DNA of 64,000 nucleotides from Caryophanales bacterium (GCA_902363455.1 CABJAC010000001.1:1-64000); one strand, 5' to 3'. Shown: positions 52,036 to 62,026, counted from the stretch's first letter. Notes: generated by a model not told the origin, from the letters alone. Numbers and translations: made by a program.

Positions 52036-52059
52036 ATATATCGAGAAATGTCGATATAT
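52036..52059. promoter_or_regulatory. ArsR-type operator before the transporter pair
   Basis: ATATATCGA and TCGATATAT, six bases apart, form a perfect inverted repeat between the ArsR gene and the transporter operon. The same motif recurs upstream of the ArsR gene itself. Confidence 0.65.
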
Positions 52060-52076
52060 GAGCAAAGGAAAACCCG

Positions 52077-52394
52077 TTAGAGTTCTCCCTTGAGGTACTC
52101 CGCCAGTTCGCTGATCTTTTGTTCATTTCGCCGATAATAGGTCCACTTGCCGTGCCGTTCTGATTCGAGCAGTCCGACTTTTTGTAACATCGCCAAGTAC
52201 TGGGATACCGTGGATTGGGACAAGTTTGCCTTCTCCTGGATATCACCGACACAAACGCCTCCTTTTTCAGCGGAATTCGTTGACAAGTGAGCGGTCGGTT
52301 TATTGAAATGAGTTTGAGGATCTTTGAGCCAACGTAAGATATCGAGCCGTACTTCGTTCGACAGAGCTTTAAAAAGATCAACTTGATGTGTCAT
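52077..52394 (-). CDS. ArsR-family winged-helix regulator
   Basis: A 105-residue regulator with the ArsR layout: LFKALSNEVRLDILRWLKDP at the start, then VGDIQEKANLSQSTVSQYLAMLQKVGLLESERHGKWTYYRRNEQKISEL, which holds the recognition helix and wing. It lacks the CxC metal site of ArsR/CadC proteins; a single C sits in GGVCVGDIQ. A TATCGA-type operator lies before it and before the transporter pair downstream, so it probably represses itself and the transporter. The inducer is unknown. Confidence 0.88.
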   Translation of the reverse strand: MTHQVDLFKALSNEVRLDILRWLKDPQTHFNKPTAHLSTNSAEKGGVCVGDIQEKANLSQSTVSQYLAMLQKVGLLESERHGKWTYYRRNEQKISELAEYLKGEL

Positions 52395-52404
52395 GCCATC
52401 AATC

Positions 52405-52424
52405 TAATCGATAATTTCCGATAT
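52405..52424. promoter_or_regulatory. ArsR-type operator before the regulator gene
   Basis: TAATCGA-TAATTT-CCGATAT matches the operator at 52036-52059 (TATCGA-N6-TCGATA type) with two differences in the half sites. It lies 11 bases upstream of the regulator's start codon. Confidence 0.55.
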
Positions 52425-52430
52425 GTCAAT

Positions 52431-52880
52431 TCATCGGTTCGTATTAGCGAAAGCGGATTTATCGAGCGCATGTGTAATCTTTTCACCGGTTGCCGGCTGA
52501 AATCCAAGTCCTTGATAAAACGGTTCCGCTTGCTCGCTGTAGAGGACCAAACGATCATACGTCAAGAAAGCTTCGGACACGATTTTTTCGAGTAGTGCCG
52601 TCCCGATGCCGTGCGACCGTGCTTCCGGTAAGACATAGACATGGCGGATCCGGCCTGTTTTGGTCTGACCGGATTGTTTCATATAACCACCACAGGCGAG
52701 GACTTGATTGGTCGGCGATAAGACGACGAACATCGCTTCGCCGTTTTCTTGAAAGGTTTCCTGCCGGCGGTTGCGTAACATGTGTTCAACGAACATCAAC
52801 TCTTCCTGTGAACTTTTGGCAAGCAGCGGAAGCCAGTTGTAGCCGTCAAAATCATTCACCCGTTCGATTGTCATTTCCAT
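52431..52880 (-). CDS. GNAT family N-acetyltransferase
   Basis: A 149-residue acetyltransferase with the acetyl-CoA motif A RIRHVYVLPEARSHGIGTALLEKIVSEAF (R-x-x-G-I/G-G/A pattern near residues 87-93) and motif B LVLYSEQAEPFYQGLGFQPATGEKITHAL. The ribosome site is GGAGGA. The substrate is unknown. It is a single gene between divergently arranged units. Confidence 0.88.
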   Translation of the reverse strand: MEMTIERVNDFDGYNWLPLLAKSSQEELMFVEHMLRNRRQETFQENGEAMFVVLSPTNQVLACGGYMKQSGQTKTGRIRHVYVLPEARSHGIGTALLEKIVSEAFLTYDRLVLYSEQAEPFYQGLGFQPATGEKITHALDKSAFANTNR

Positions 52881-53049
52881 GCGTCATTCCTCCTTCTTCT
52901 CCCTGCATTATTCCTTTTTTGACCGCGTCAAAAACCCGATTTGTTTCACAAACAATCTTTTTTTGACGAGGGACTGGATTTTTAAAAGGCATTTTGCGTA
53001 TAATGAGAAGTAATGGATTGAACGCAAATGAAAGGAAGTGGCCGTCACA

Positions 53050-53577
53050 ATGAGCCTCAGCCGTTTAAGTAAAGAAGAAATCACTGATCTTTCACTGATC
53101 AACTTCGTCAATGAAATGTTGCAAGAAGCAGGCGAACAGCCTATCACTTTCGATGACATCACGAAAGAAATCGAAAAATATCATACGTTTACAAATGAAG
53201 AAGACAAGTTTGAAAAACTTGCTCAACTTTATACAGACATGAACATCGACGGCAACTTCGTTAACGTCGGAGCCAACCGTTGGTCTCTTCGTGCGTGGTA
53301 TCCGTTTGACAAATCGGATGAAGATTTGGTCATCGAAGCACGTCAACGCGGAGAACTCGATGAGTTTGAAGAAGAGTTCAATTACGATGCGGAAGAAGAT
53401 GAATTCGAAACGATCGAAGACGATCTCGATACGTTCGCGAAAACAGCTGATTATGATTCTGCTGACGACAGCGAAGATGAAGATACATTCAAAAAGGTCG
53501 CGGTCATTGATGATCTCGAAGACGATCTGGATGAAGAAGACCTCGAAGATTTCGAGGAAGATGAAGAAGAAATGTAA
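53050..53577 (+). CDS. rpoE: RNA polymerase delta subunit
   Basis: A 175-residue protein with a folded N-terminal half (LSRLSKEEITDLSLINFVNEMLQEAGEQPITFDDI and FVNVGANRWSLRAWYPFDKSDEDL, the HARE-HTH domain) and a C-terminal half made almost only of D and E. Delta speeds release and recycling of RNA polymerase in Firmicutes. The ATG at 53050 is preferred to a GTG two bases from the ribosome site AAAGGAA. A TATAAT occurs at 52999-53004. The position before pyrG matches B. subtilis. Confidence 0.94.
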   Translation: MSLSRLSKEEITDLSLINFVNEMLQEAGEQPITFDDITKEIEKYHTFTNEEDKFEKLAQLYTDMNIDGNFVNVGANRWSLRAWYPFDKSDEDLVIEARQRGELDEFEEEFNYDAEEDEFETIEDDLDTFAKTADYDSADDSEDEDTFKKVAVIDDLEDDLDEEDLEDFEEDEEEM

Positions 53578-53596
53578 CAACCGCAACAACTGAAAT

Positions 53597-53631
53597 CTGC
53601 TGTTTTTTGAACGGAAAAACGGCAGTTTTTT
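53597..53631 (+). terminator. rpoE terminator
   Basis: CTGCTGTTTTTT and GGAAAAACGGCAG pair, followed by six T. Confidence 0.8.
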
Positions 53632-53680
53632 CGTTGACGGCTGACAAAAGTACGTCTGATTTTTTTCTTGAAAAATCTGC

Positions 53681-53709
53681 TTGACGAAGTTTTCGGAATG
53701 ACGTAAGTT
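53681..53709 (+). promoter_or_regulatory. pyrG promoter
   Basis: TTGACG, 17 bases, TAAGTT, then six bases and GGGC at 53716-53719. In B. subtilis transcription of pyrG starts at exactly such a GGGC and adds extra G residues when CTP is scarce. Confidence 0.8.
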
Positions 53710-53715
53710 AGTCAT

Positions 53716-53786
53716 GGGCTTCTTTAAGCAACGTGCTTAATTTCAGCAAAAGTGTCTCCTGTGAATGGGGGCACTTTTGCTTTTTT
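53716..53786 (+). promoter_or_regulatory. pyrG leader: reiterative-transcription attenuator
   Basis: The leader starts GGGC. A small hairpin (TTAAGCA/TGCTTAA, 53724-53740) is followed by an intrinsic terminator: GCAAAAGTG (53746-53754) and CACTTTTGC (53772-53780) with inner CTCC/GGGG, then six T. The CTCC on the left arm is complementary to the poly-G that would be added to the 5' end by slippage at low CTP, which would open the terminator. This is the mechanism known for pyrG of B. subtilis. Confidence 0.8.
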
Positions 53787-53798
53787 ATTTTTTTATGA

Positions 53799-55436
<1,638 letters not shown>

Positions 55437-55456
55437 AAAAATAACGCGTACGATCA

Positions 55457-55494
55457 AATCACCCTGTCTCTGAGTTAGAGGCAGGGTGATTGTG
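55457..55494. terminator. Terminator between pyrG and ywjG
   Basis: AATCACCCTG and CAGGGTGATT form a stem with inner CTCT/AGAG pairing. The T run on the right is short (TGTGTG), so its strength is uncertain. Confidence 0.7.
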
Positions 55495-55517
55495 TGTATT
55501 ACTATAGAAGAAAAGCG

Positions 55518-56027
55518 TCATTCCCACTCTTCGGTCATCTCTTGTAACTGCGTCAGGATGTGCGTCAACAGGAAGGCACCGAGCGCAAGACTCGGTAACC
55601 CGTGACGGGAACCGTCCTCAGCCGGAAGCAGTCCTTTATTGAATTTCAAGGCGAGCGGTGCAATCGACCGTTCGAGTGTTTCCGTCATGTCACCAAGCGT
55701 GATGATGGAATACGGTGTGTGCCACGCATCATAACGGGCAAGCGACGCCAGCAGGTCGGAGCGTTCCGTATCCGGTGTGAAAATCAAGACGCGGTCGACG
55801 GCGTGTAATGTTTTATGGTCTTTGATCTTCGTGACACGTTTCATTTGATCCGGACCGTCGGACAACATTGGATACAGTCCTTCGAATTCACCGTATGCAT
55901 CGAGATAGACTTTTCCTTGACCGACGAGTGCCTGAGCAAGCAGACGGACGACGTCAAATAATTCATCTTCTTGTTTTGCAAGCGTTTGTAGTTTTCCGTT
56001 GAACTGTGTCGCTAAAATTTTCAGCAT
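55518..56027 (-). CDS. DUF2529 family protein (YwjG-like)
   Basis: A 169-residue soluble protein beginning MLKILATQFNGKLQTLAKQEDELFDVVRLLAQALVG in order, with KVYLDAYGEFEGLYPML and TERSDLLASLARYDAWHTPYSIITLGDM. The last pattern resembles SIS-type sugar isomerase folds (loss of the first helices is possible). Its place between pyrG and spo0F, on the opposite strand, matches ywjG. The start at 56027 is nine bases from AGAGAGG; two ATGs closer to that site are rejected. The function is unknown. Confidence 0.8.
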   Translation of the reverse strand: MLKILATQFNGKLQTLAKQEDELFDVVRLLAQALVGQGKVYLDAYGEFEGLYPMLSDGPDQMKRVTKIKDHKTLHAVDRVLIFTPDTERSDLLASLARYDAWHTPYSIITLGDMTETLERSIAPLALKFNKGLLPAEDGSRHGLPSLALGAFLLTHILTQLQEMTEEWE

Positions 56028-56120
56028 TTCAAACATCCTCTCTAACTTTCTCTCAAGGATAGTATATAGCAAGTTTTGCTTTCATGTAGAATGGAAATAA
56101 CTAGAGGAGGAGTGTGGGAG

Positions 56121-56495
56121 ATGAAAGGGAGATTACTCATCGCGGAAGATGAACCGGGGATTCGGAATTTACTGGCACAATTGTTTCGGGCACAGGGCTA
56201 TACGACCGATGTCGCGGTTGATGGTCTCGAGACCATCGAGCGACTGAAGGAGACGGAATATGATTTATTGTTGATGGATGTCAACATGCCGGGACGGACC
56301 GGTCTTGAAGTGTTGCGCCATCAAGAGGAAATCGGACACCGGATTCGGACGATTTTAATGACGGCTTTGGATGAAAAAGAAGCGATGGAAGAAGCGAAGC
56401 GACTTGGTGTCGTCGCCTTCTTCGGGAAGCCGTTTGACATCTTTGAATTAAAAAAAGAAGTAGCTGTGCAAATTTCGAACGATGTAAGCGGTTAA
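56121..56495 (+). CDS. spo0F: Spo0F-like single-domain response regulator
   Basis: A 124-residue receiver domain without an output domain, as in Spo0F. It has the acidic pocket E9-D10 (LLIAEDEPGIR), phosphoacceptor D53 (LLLMDVNMPG), T81 (LMTALDEKE) and K103 (FFGKPFDIFELKKEV). Spo0F is the intermediate of the sporulation phosphorelay between kinases and Spo0B. The neighbours ywjG and fbaA are the same as around spo0F of B. subtilis. Exiguobacterium is described as not sporulating, so the role may differ. The ribosome site is AGAGGAGGAG. Confidence 0.85.
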   Translation: MKGRLLIAEDEPGIRNLLAQLFRAQGYTTDVAVDGLETIERLKETEYDLLLMDVNMPGRTGLEVLRHQEEIGHRIRTILMTALDEKEAMEEAKRLGVVAFFGKPFDIFELKKEVAVQISNDVSG

Positions 56496-56560
56496 TCCTT
56501 CACGTCGTCGTCACAATCCTAATTTCGGAGTGAAATGCTGTACGTTCCGGTGAAACAGTG

Positions 56561-56569
56561 TGTTATAAT
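56561..56569 (+). promoter_or_regulatory. Extended -10 promoter of fbaA
   Basis: TGT followed by TATAAT forms an extended -10 element 59 bases before the fbaA start codon. The matching -35 (TACGTT) is poor, as is common with extended -10 promoters. Confidence 0.55.
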
Positions 56570-56627
56570 CAGTCTGAAAATGCACGTTTACGTGTAAGTA
56601 GCGATCAAAACAGAGGAGGATGTCATT

Positions 56628-57482
56628 ATGCCATTAGTATCTATGACAGACATGTTAAACAAAGCTCTCGAAGGTAAGTACGCAGTAGGTCAATTCAACA
56701 TCAACAACCTCGAGTGGACTCAAGCAGTACTCGGTGCCGCTCAAGAAGAGCAGTCACCGGTCATTCTTGGAGTATCTGAAGGTGCAGCACGTCACATGGG
56801 CGGATTCTACACAGTTGTTAAAATGGTAGAAGGTCTCGTTCACGACATGAAAGTAACAGTTCCTGTTGCTATCCACCTCGACCACGGTTCGAGCGTTGAA
56901 AAATGTAAAGAAGCGATCGACGCTGGATTTACATCTGTAATGATCGACGATTCACACAGCCCGATCGACACAAACATCGAAACAACAAAAGCTGTTGTTG
57001 AGTATGCGCATTCGAAAGGTGTTTCGGTTGAAGCAGAAGTTGGTACAGTTGGCGGACAAGAAGACGACGTCATCGGTGATGTCATGTACGCGAAACTTGA
57101 CGACTGCGTTCGCATCGTTAAAGAAACTGGTATCGACACGCTTGCTCCTGCACTCGGTTCTGTTCACGGACCATACAAAGGTGAACCAAACCTTGGTTTC
57201 ACTGAAATGGAAGAAATCCGTAACGCAACGGACCTCCCACTCGTTCTTCACGGTGGAACAGGAATCCCGACACACGATATCGAAAAAGCAATTTCGCTTG
57301 GTACTTCGAAAATCAACGTCAACACGGAAAACCAAATTTCGTTCGCGAAAGTGGTTCGTGAAGTCTTGGCTGAGAAACCAGAAGCATATGACCCACGCGT
57401 ATTCATCGCACCAGGTCGCGAAGCAATCAAACAAACGGTCATCGGTAAGATGCGTGAGTTTGGTTCAAGCAACAAAGCTTAA
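56628..57482 (+). CDS. fbaA: Fructose-bisphosphate aldolase, class II
   Basis: A 284-residue zinc-dependent aldolase that splits fructose-1,6-bisphosphate in glycolysis. The zinc ligands are in IHLDHGSS (H near residue 86), a second in [13 protein letters not shown] and a third in [10 protein letters not shown]. The start ISMTDML and the ribosome site GAGGAGGAT are clear. The codon use resembles groEL, in keeping with high expression. It lies between spo0F and the transaldolase-like gene as in B. subtilis. Confidence 0.96.
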   Translation: MPLVSMTDMLNKALEGKYAVGQFNINNLEWTQAVLGAAQEEQSPVILGVSEGAARHMGGFYTVVKMVEGLVHDMKVTVPVAIHLDHGSSVEKCKEAIDAGFTSVMIDDSHSPIDTNIETTKAVVEYAHSKGVSVEAEVGTVGGQEDDVIGDVMYAKLDDCVRIVKETGIDTLAPALGSVHGPYKGEPNLGFTEMEEIRNATDLPLVLHGGTGIPTHDIEKAISLGTSKINVNTENQISFAKVVREVLAEKPEAYDPRVFIAPGREAIKQTVIGKMREFGSSNKA

Positions 57483-57498
57483 TTTTCCACGCAAAAAG

Positions 57499-57532
57499 CA
57501 CGGTAGACATTCGTCTATCGTGTTTTTTTTCA
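57499..57532 (+). terminator. fbaA terminator
   Basis: CACGGTAGAC and GTCTATCGTG pair with one wobble around ATTC, followed by eight T. Confidence 0.9.
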
Positions 57533-57645
57533 TCCGAATCACGAGATTGTTTCTGAAAACGTTAGGACTTCTCGGTAAAAAAATTTATAATGAAAGAGTA
57601 AGCGATTTCAAGGGAACTTTACAGGATGAAAGGGGAAAGAGAGAG

Positions 57646-58293
57646 ATGAGATTTTTTATCGATACAGCGAACGTAGAGGATATTAAAAAAGCACATAAAA
57701 TGGGGATTTTAGACGGGGTCACAACAAACCCGTCACTCGTCGCAAAAGAAGGCGTCGATTTCCATACACGACTCCGTGAAATTTGCGCAATCGTCGGCGA
57801 TGTGTCGGTCAGTGCCGAAGTTATTGCACTGGATGCAGAGGGAATGATCCGGGAAGGGAAGGAACTGGCTCAGATCGCACCGAACATTACGGTAAAGGTT
57901 CCGATGACACCGGCCGGTCTCGAAGCCGTCGCAGCCTTGTCAAAAGAAAAGATTACGACGAACGTCACGTTGATCTTTAACGCAAACCAAGCCTTACTTG
58001 CAGCACGTGCCGGCGCGACATATGTCTCACCGTTCCTCGGACGTTTGGATGATATCGGTCAAGACGGAATGGGACTCGTTGAAACGATTGCCCAAATCTT
58101 CATCATCCATGATATTCCGACACAAATCATTGCGGCATCTGTCCGGAATCCGGTTCACGTCACAAACGCAGCACTTGCGGGTGCGGACATCGCAACAATT
58201 CCGCTGAATGTCATTGAATCACTGACGCAACACCCGTTAACGACGCAAGGAATTGAACGCTTCCTCGCTGACTGGGAAAAAGCGCAGCAATAA
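57646..58293 (+). CDS. Fructose-6-phosphate aldolase / transaldolase (small type)
   Basis: A 215-residue protein of the small transaldolase family (YwjH/MipB/TalC). It begins [16 protein letters not shown], has [13 protein letters not shown] near residue 24, the Schiff-base lysine K84 in NITVKVPMT, and [13 protein letters not shown]. It can act as transaldolase in the pentose phosphate pathway or as fructose-6-phosphate aldolase; residues that separate the two (F or Y in the active site) cannot be judged with certainty here. The ATG at 57646 has AAAGGGGAAAGAGAG upstream. A TATAAT lies at 57596-57601. Confidence 0.92.
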   Translation: MRFFIDTANVEDIKKAHKMGILDGVTTNPSLVAKEGVDFHTRLREICAIVGDVSVSAEVIALDAEGMIREGKELAQIAPNITVKVPMTPAGLEAVAALSKEKITTNVTLIFNANQALLAARAGATYVSPFLGRLDDIGQDGMGLVETIAQIFIIHDIPTQIIAASVRNPVHVTNAALAGADIATIPLNVIESLTQHPLTTQGIERFLADWEKAQQ

Positions 58294-58320
58294 TAGATTG
58301 TAGAGAAAGGTTGATGGAAT

Positions 58321-59568
58321 GTGGACATTTTGCATATCGTAGGACAACAACGTCTTGAAGGGACCGTCATGATTAGTGGATCGAAACAGAGTGCAATTCC
58401 GTGTCTCGCGGCTGCACTATTGACTGATCAACAGGTCATTCTTGAGGGAGTGCCGGACATTGGGGATGTCGCGACGATGATCCAAATCATTGAAATGCTT
58501 GGAGCCGTCGTGACACGCCAAGGCGATATGGTGACGATTGACCCGAGTCATGTCGAACCGATGCCACTTACAGGGACTGACACACGACGATTACGTGGAT
58601 CAATTTACCTGATGAGTGTCCTCGCGGCACGATTCAAACAGGGAGTCGTCGGTCTGCCCGGTGGTTATGCCATCGGTCCTCGACCGATTGATTTACACAT
58701 TAAGGCACTGGAACGACTCGGGGTCTCAATGCGTAATGAACAAGGGGTTTACTACATGCATGTCGAAGAATTGAAAGGGAACCGGATTTATTTGGATCTT
58801 CCTTCGTTTGGTGCCACAATCAGTGCGTTGCTTGTCGCCGTCATGGCAGAAGGAACGACGGTCATTGAAAATGCAGCATGTGATCCGGAAGTCATCGATG
58901 TCAGTACGATGCTGACGAACATGGGAGCGAGTGTCAAAGGTGCAGGGACCGATGAGATTCGCATTAAAGGAATCAAGACGTTGCAAGGGTGCCGGCATAC
59001 ATTGATTCCGGACCGGATGGAGGCAGGGACGTTTCTTGCGATGGGAGCCGTTCTCGGACGGGTGACGGTCGATAATGTCATTCCGTTGCATCTTGAGAGC
59101 ATCATTCAAAAGCTGGAACGGTTTGGTGCTAAAGTTGAGCAGACCGACGATTCGGTTACGGCATCCATTGATGTGGCGAAGCCGATTGATATTCGTGTTT
59201 TCCATTACGGCGGATTCCCGAGTGATCTTCAACCGATCATTTCAGCCGTTTTGCTGAAACCAAAAGGCGCGAGTGTGGTCGTCGATAAACTGTATCCGCA
59301 ACGTTTCCGGCATGTTCAGGAAATGCGGCGGCTGAATGCCCGGATTACACACGAAGATGCGTCGATTATCATTCGCGGCGGCGAAACATTACGCGGCACG
59401 GAAATCGAAGCGCACGATCCGCGCGGGGCGGCAGCGCTCGTCTTGAGCGGTATGATGGCGTCCGGTGAAACGTTGTTGCATCACGCAGAAATGCTTGATC
59501 AAAGCTATGAACAGTTCGTCGAGAAGTTAAAAACACTCGGTGCGCTCGTATGGCGTGAAACGGTGTAA
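58321..59568 (+). CDS. MurA-like protein (MurAB/MurZ position) with altered active site
   Basis: By length (415 residues), position (between the transaldolase and glpX genes) and overall pattern this is the second UDP-N-acetylglucosamine 1-carboxyvinyltransferase, MurAB/MurZ. Three key residues differ. The catalytic cysteine of PGGC-x-I-G-x-RP is Y116 (PGGYAIGPRP). The K-N pair in SGAKNSA is K22-Q23. The DRGY arginine of the C-terminus is Q394 (DQSYEQF). The aspartate in FPSDLQ and the arginine in the PRP loop are kept. It may be an inactive paralog with a regulatory role, or an enzyme with changed chemistry. The start is a GTG after AAAGGTTGAT. Confidence 0.88.
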   Translation: MDILHIVGQQRLEGTVMISGSKQSAIPCLAAALLTDQQVILEGVPDIGDVATMIQIIEMLGAVVTRQGDMVTIDPSHVEPMPLTGTDTRRLRGSIYLMSVLAARFKQGVVGLPGGYAIGPRPIDLHIKALERLGVSMRNEQGVYYMHVEELKGNRIYLDLPSFGATISALLVAVMAEGTTVIENAACDPEVIDVSTMLTNMGASVKGAGTDEIRIKGIKTLQGCRHTLIPDRMEAGTFLAMGAVLGRVTVDNVIPLHLESIIQKLERFGAKVEQTDDSVTASIDVAKPIDIRVFHYGGFPSDLQPIISAVLLKPKGASVVVDKLYPQRFRHVQEMRRLNARITHEDASIIIRGGETLRGTEIEAHDPRGAAALVLSGMMASGETLLHHAEMLDQSYEQFVEKLKTLGALVWRETV

Positions 59569-59601
59569 AGTTTTTTCAGTCAGGGAGAGGGGATTATACA
59601 C

Positions 59602-60567
59602 ATGGAAAGAAGTTTATCAATGGAACTCGTACGCGTAACGGAAGCGGCAGCACTGGCTTCGGCACGTTGGATGGGGAAGGGCTTGAAAAACGAGGCAGAT
59701 GACGCAGCAACCAGCGCCATGCGTGATGTATTTGACACAATCCCGATGAAAGGAACGGTCGTCATCGGCGAAGGAGAAATGGATGAAGCACCGATGCTGT
59801 ATATCGGTGAGAAGCTCGGAAATGGATACGGACCACGTCTTGACGTCGCGGTCGATCCGCTCGAAGGAACAAACATTGTCGCCAAAGGAACATGGGGAGC
59901 GCTTGCGGTGCTTGCTGTAGCAGATGCCGGGGATTTATTGCATGCTCCGGATATGTATATGGATAAAATTGCGGTCGGACCGGAAGCGGCTGGACACATC
60001 AGTCTGGATGCGACGATCGAAGAAAATATCGCGGCGGTCGCGAAAGCAAAAAATAAAGAAATCGAAGACGTCGTCGTCTCGATTCTTGACCGGGAACGAC
60101 ATGAAGAGATCATTCAACGGATCCGCGCAACCGGAGCCCGCATTCGCCTGATTGGAGACGGTGATGTCGCAGCAGCGATCAATACCGCTTTCCCGCATAC
60201 CGGAATCGATATGTTACTTGGTTCAGGTGGTGCGCCAGAAGGTGTTCTAGCAGCAGTTGCTTTAAAATGTCTCGGTGGAGAACTCCAAGGACGCCTCTTG
60301 CCAGCAGATGACGCGGAAGTCGCGCGTTGCAAAAAGATGGGCATCGAAGATCCGTCGAAAATCCTGATGATGGATGACCTTGTCACGGGAGATGACTGTA
60401 TCTTTGCCGCGACAGGTGTCACGGACAGCGAGTTGATGAAGGGTGTTCAATTCAGCGCGCAAGGTGGTCAGACACACTCTGTCGTCATGCGGGCGAAATC
60501 GGGAACGGTTCGTTTCGTCGAAGGGATTCACTCGTTCAAGAAAAAACCAAAGCTCGTTATTAAGTAA
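59602..60567 (+). CDS. glpX: Fructose-1,6-bisphosphatase, class II (GlpX)
   Basis: A 321-residue bisphosphatase used in gluconeogenesis. Its metal-binding and catalytic segments are [23 protein letters not shown] near residue 50, [15 protein letters not shown] near residue 83, and GDGDVAAAI and [27 protein letters not shown] later. The start follows AGGGAGAGGGGA. The neighbours murA paralog and rho match the murZ-glpX-rho order of B. subtilis. With fbaA and the small transaldolase nearby it forms a central carbon cluster. Confidence 0.95.
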   Translation: MERSLSMELVRVTEAAALASARWMGKGLKNEADDAATSAMRDVFDTIPMKGTVVIGEGEMDEAPMLYIGEKLGNGYGPRLDVAVDPLEGTNIVAKGTWGALAVLAVADAGDLLHAPDMYMDKIAVGPEAAGHISLDATIEENIAAVAKAKNKEIEDVVVSILDRERHEEIIQRIRATGARIRLIGDGDVAAAINTAFPHTGIDMLLGSGGAPEGVLAAVALKCLGGELQGRLLPADDAEVARCKKMGIEDPSKILMMDDLVTGDDCIFAATGVTDSELMKGVQFSAQGGQTHSVVMRAKSGTVRFVEGIHSFKKKPKLVIK

Positions 60568-60586
60568 TCGGCATGACAGGCTTATT

Positions 60587-60745
60587 CAAAAGAATCTACG
60601 TTTTCTTCACCCGCTTTCCTCGGGCGAGACACAAGTCGCGCCTACTTTGTCCAAATGGACAAGTAGTCGGGTCTTGTTTGTCTCTGACAGCGCGGAACAC
60701 CGCGCTTTTTCCCGTAGGAGTCGAGTGAAGAACGTAATTCTTTTC
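60587..60745. repeat. Dispersed palindromic element, copy D
   Basis: Reverse orientation relative to copy A. It has GCTTTCCTCGGGCGAGACACA, GGGTCTTGTTTGTCTCTGACA and TTTTTCCCGTAGGAGTCG, a central TTTGTCC/GGACAAG hairpin, and outer arms AAAGAAT/ATTCTTT. It lies directly after glpX. Confidence 0.8.
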
Positions 60746-60800
60746 GAAAAGGGAATGCAGTTTGATGCTGCATGCGAGTCATGACTTAAAAAATGAATAA

Positions 60801-60848
60801 AGAGAGTTGGATTTTCGATGTTTGATCCGGAAATTCAACTCTTTTTTC
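60801..60848 (+). terminator. Terminator-like hairpin between repeat copies D and E
   Basis: AAGAGAGTTGG-ATTT and AAAT-TCAACTCTT arms pair, followed by six T. It may be the actual terminator of glpX. A second hairpin, AGCCGATGATCC/GGATCATCGGTT, lies at 60926-60957. The rest of the 645-base gap between glpX and the SDR gene is filled by repeat copies D and E. Confidence 0.65.
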
Positions 60849-60969
60849 TTTTTGTACAAGAAATAAGAGCATTTGTATGAGGTATCTCAATTACTCATCA
60901 TACTTTCGTGAATGAGCATAGAAACAGCCGATGATCCCATGAAAAGGATCATCGGTTATTTGATTACTG

Positions 60970-61120
60970 TAGAACGGAGACATACATTCTCGACTCCTAC
61001 GGGAAAAGAAAGTGCGATTTGCACTTCCGTCAGGGATAGGGAAGACCCGGCAGATTGCATATTAATGCGAGATGCCGCGGCTTGCCTCCCGCCCGTGGAA
61101 AGCGAGGATGTAGGAAACGT
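60970..61120. repeat. Dispersed palindromic element, copy E (divergent)
   Basis: Same orientation as copy A but the most degraded. CGACTCCTACGGGAAAAG, TCCGTCAGGGATAGGGAAGACC, GGCTTGCCTCCCGCCCGTGGAAAGCG are recognisable in the right order, and the centre has TTGCATATTAATGCGA, a hairpin. The borders are approximate. Confidence 0.6.
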
Positions 61121-61213
61121 TCGTCATGAGAATTGATTTTGGAGTGACTTATGAGTCAGGCTCTGATATCGGATTTATAAAAGACCACTCGAATGGAAAT
61201 GACAAAATCTGAA

Positions 61214-61987
61214 TTAAAAACTCTGTGTCGGAGCTTGCAACTGGTGTGTCATCTGAACCAGTTTACGACGAGAAAACAAGCGTGTCATGAAGACATATAC
61301 TGCATTACTCCGTCCCGGAATGACAAGCGTTTTTCCTTTCATGTATCCGGTGAAGGAAAGTTGAGCCGTTGTTTTAGCATCCATGATTCCCGGTCGTTTA
61401 AACAATCCGGATGTCGCGAGATCCGCTGTCGCGGCAAAATCAGTATGGGTGGCACCCGGACAAACGGCTGTCACTTGAATATTATATGGTGCAAGTTCGT
61501 CTGCCAGTGCTTCGGAAAAGCTGAGGACATAGGCTTTTGTCGCATAGTAGACGCTCATGAAAGGACCGCCATGGAAAGAGGAAGTCGAAGCGATCTGAAT
61601 AATCCGTCCACTCCCTTGAACTTTCATCCGTCGGGCAAAGGTTTTCGTCAAATACGTCAGCGCCCGGATGTTGACGTCAATCATATTTTCTTCGCGTAAT
61701 AAATCGGTCTCGAGAAATTCACCGTAGAGACCAAAACCGGCATTGTTGATCAAAACATCAACGGGAGTGTGTTCTGTCGCACGTAATAAGGCTTTGATTT
61801 GAACGGTTTGCCCGATGTCATACGGGAGAACGATGGCAGAGCCGCCCCGTTGTTCGACAAAGTGTTTTGTTTCAAAAAGCTGTTCGATGTTTCGTCCGAC
61901 GAGCAACAGATGATGTCCTTGATCCGCATGCAGATAGGCTAGTTCGCGACCGATTCCGGCAGAAGCCCCGGTAATTAATACGTTCAT
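61214..61987 (-). CDS. Short-chain dehydrogenase/reductase (SDR)
   Basis: A 257-residue classical SDR: TGASAGIGRELAYLHADQG at the N-terminus with GRN after beta 2 (an arginine that favours NADPH), LINNAGFGLYGEF near residue 82, IASTSSFHGG (catalytic serine) near residue 136, and YYATKAYVLSFSEAL (Y-x-x-x-K) near residue 150. It resembles the DltE/YdfG-type oxidoreductases. The ribosome site is AAGGAGGACATATC. The substrate is unknown. Confidence 0.92.
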   Translation of the reverse strand: MNVLITGASAGIGRELAYLHADQGHHLLLVGRNIEQLFETKHFVEQRGGSAIVLPYDIGQTVQIKALLRATEHTPVDVLINNAGFGLYGEFLETDLLREENMIDVNIRALTYLTKTFARRMKVQGSGRIIQIASTSSFHGGPFMSVYYATKAYVLSFSEALADELAPYNIQVTAVCPGATHTDFAATADLATSGLFKRPGIMDAKTTAQLSFTGYMKGKTLVIPGRSNAVYVFMTRLFSRRKLVQMTHQLQAPTQSF

Positions 61988-62026
61988 GATATGTCCTCCT
62001 TGTATAATAGGGTAGAAAAAAAGCGA

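Noticed and set aside
53038..53049. GTG start for rpoE four codons upstream
   Set aside because: It is only two bases from the ribosome site AAAGGAA; the ATG at 53050 gives the usual N-terminus MSLSRLSKEE.
53050..53577. Long open frames opposite the acidic tail of rpoE and other strongly biased genes
   Set aside because: They are by-products of codon bias on the other strand, with no ribosome site or recognisable domain.
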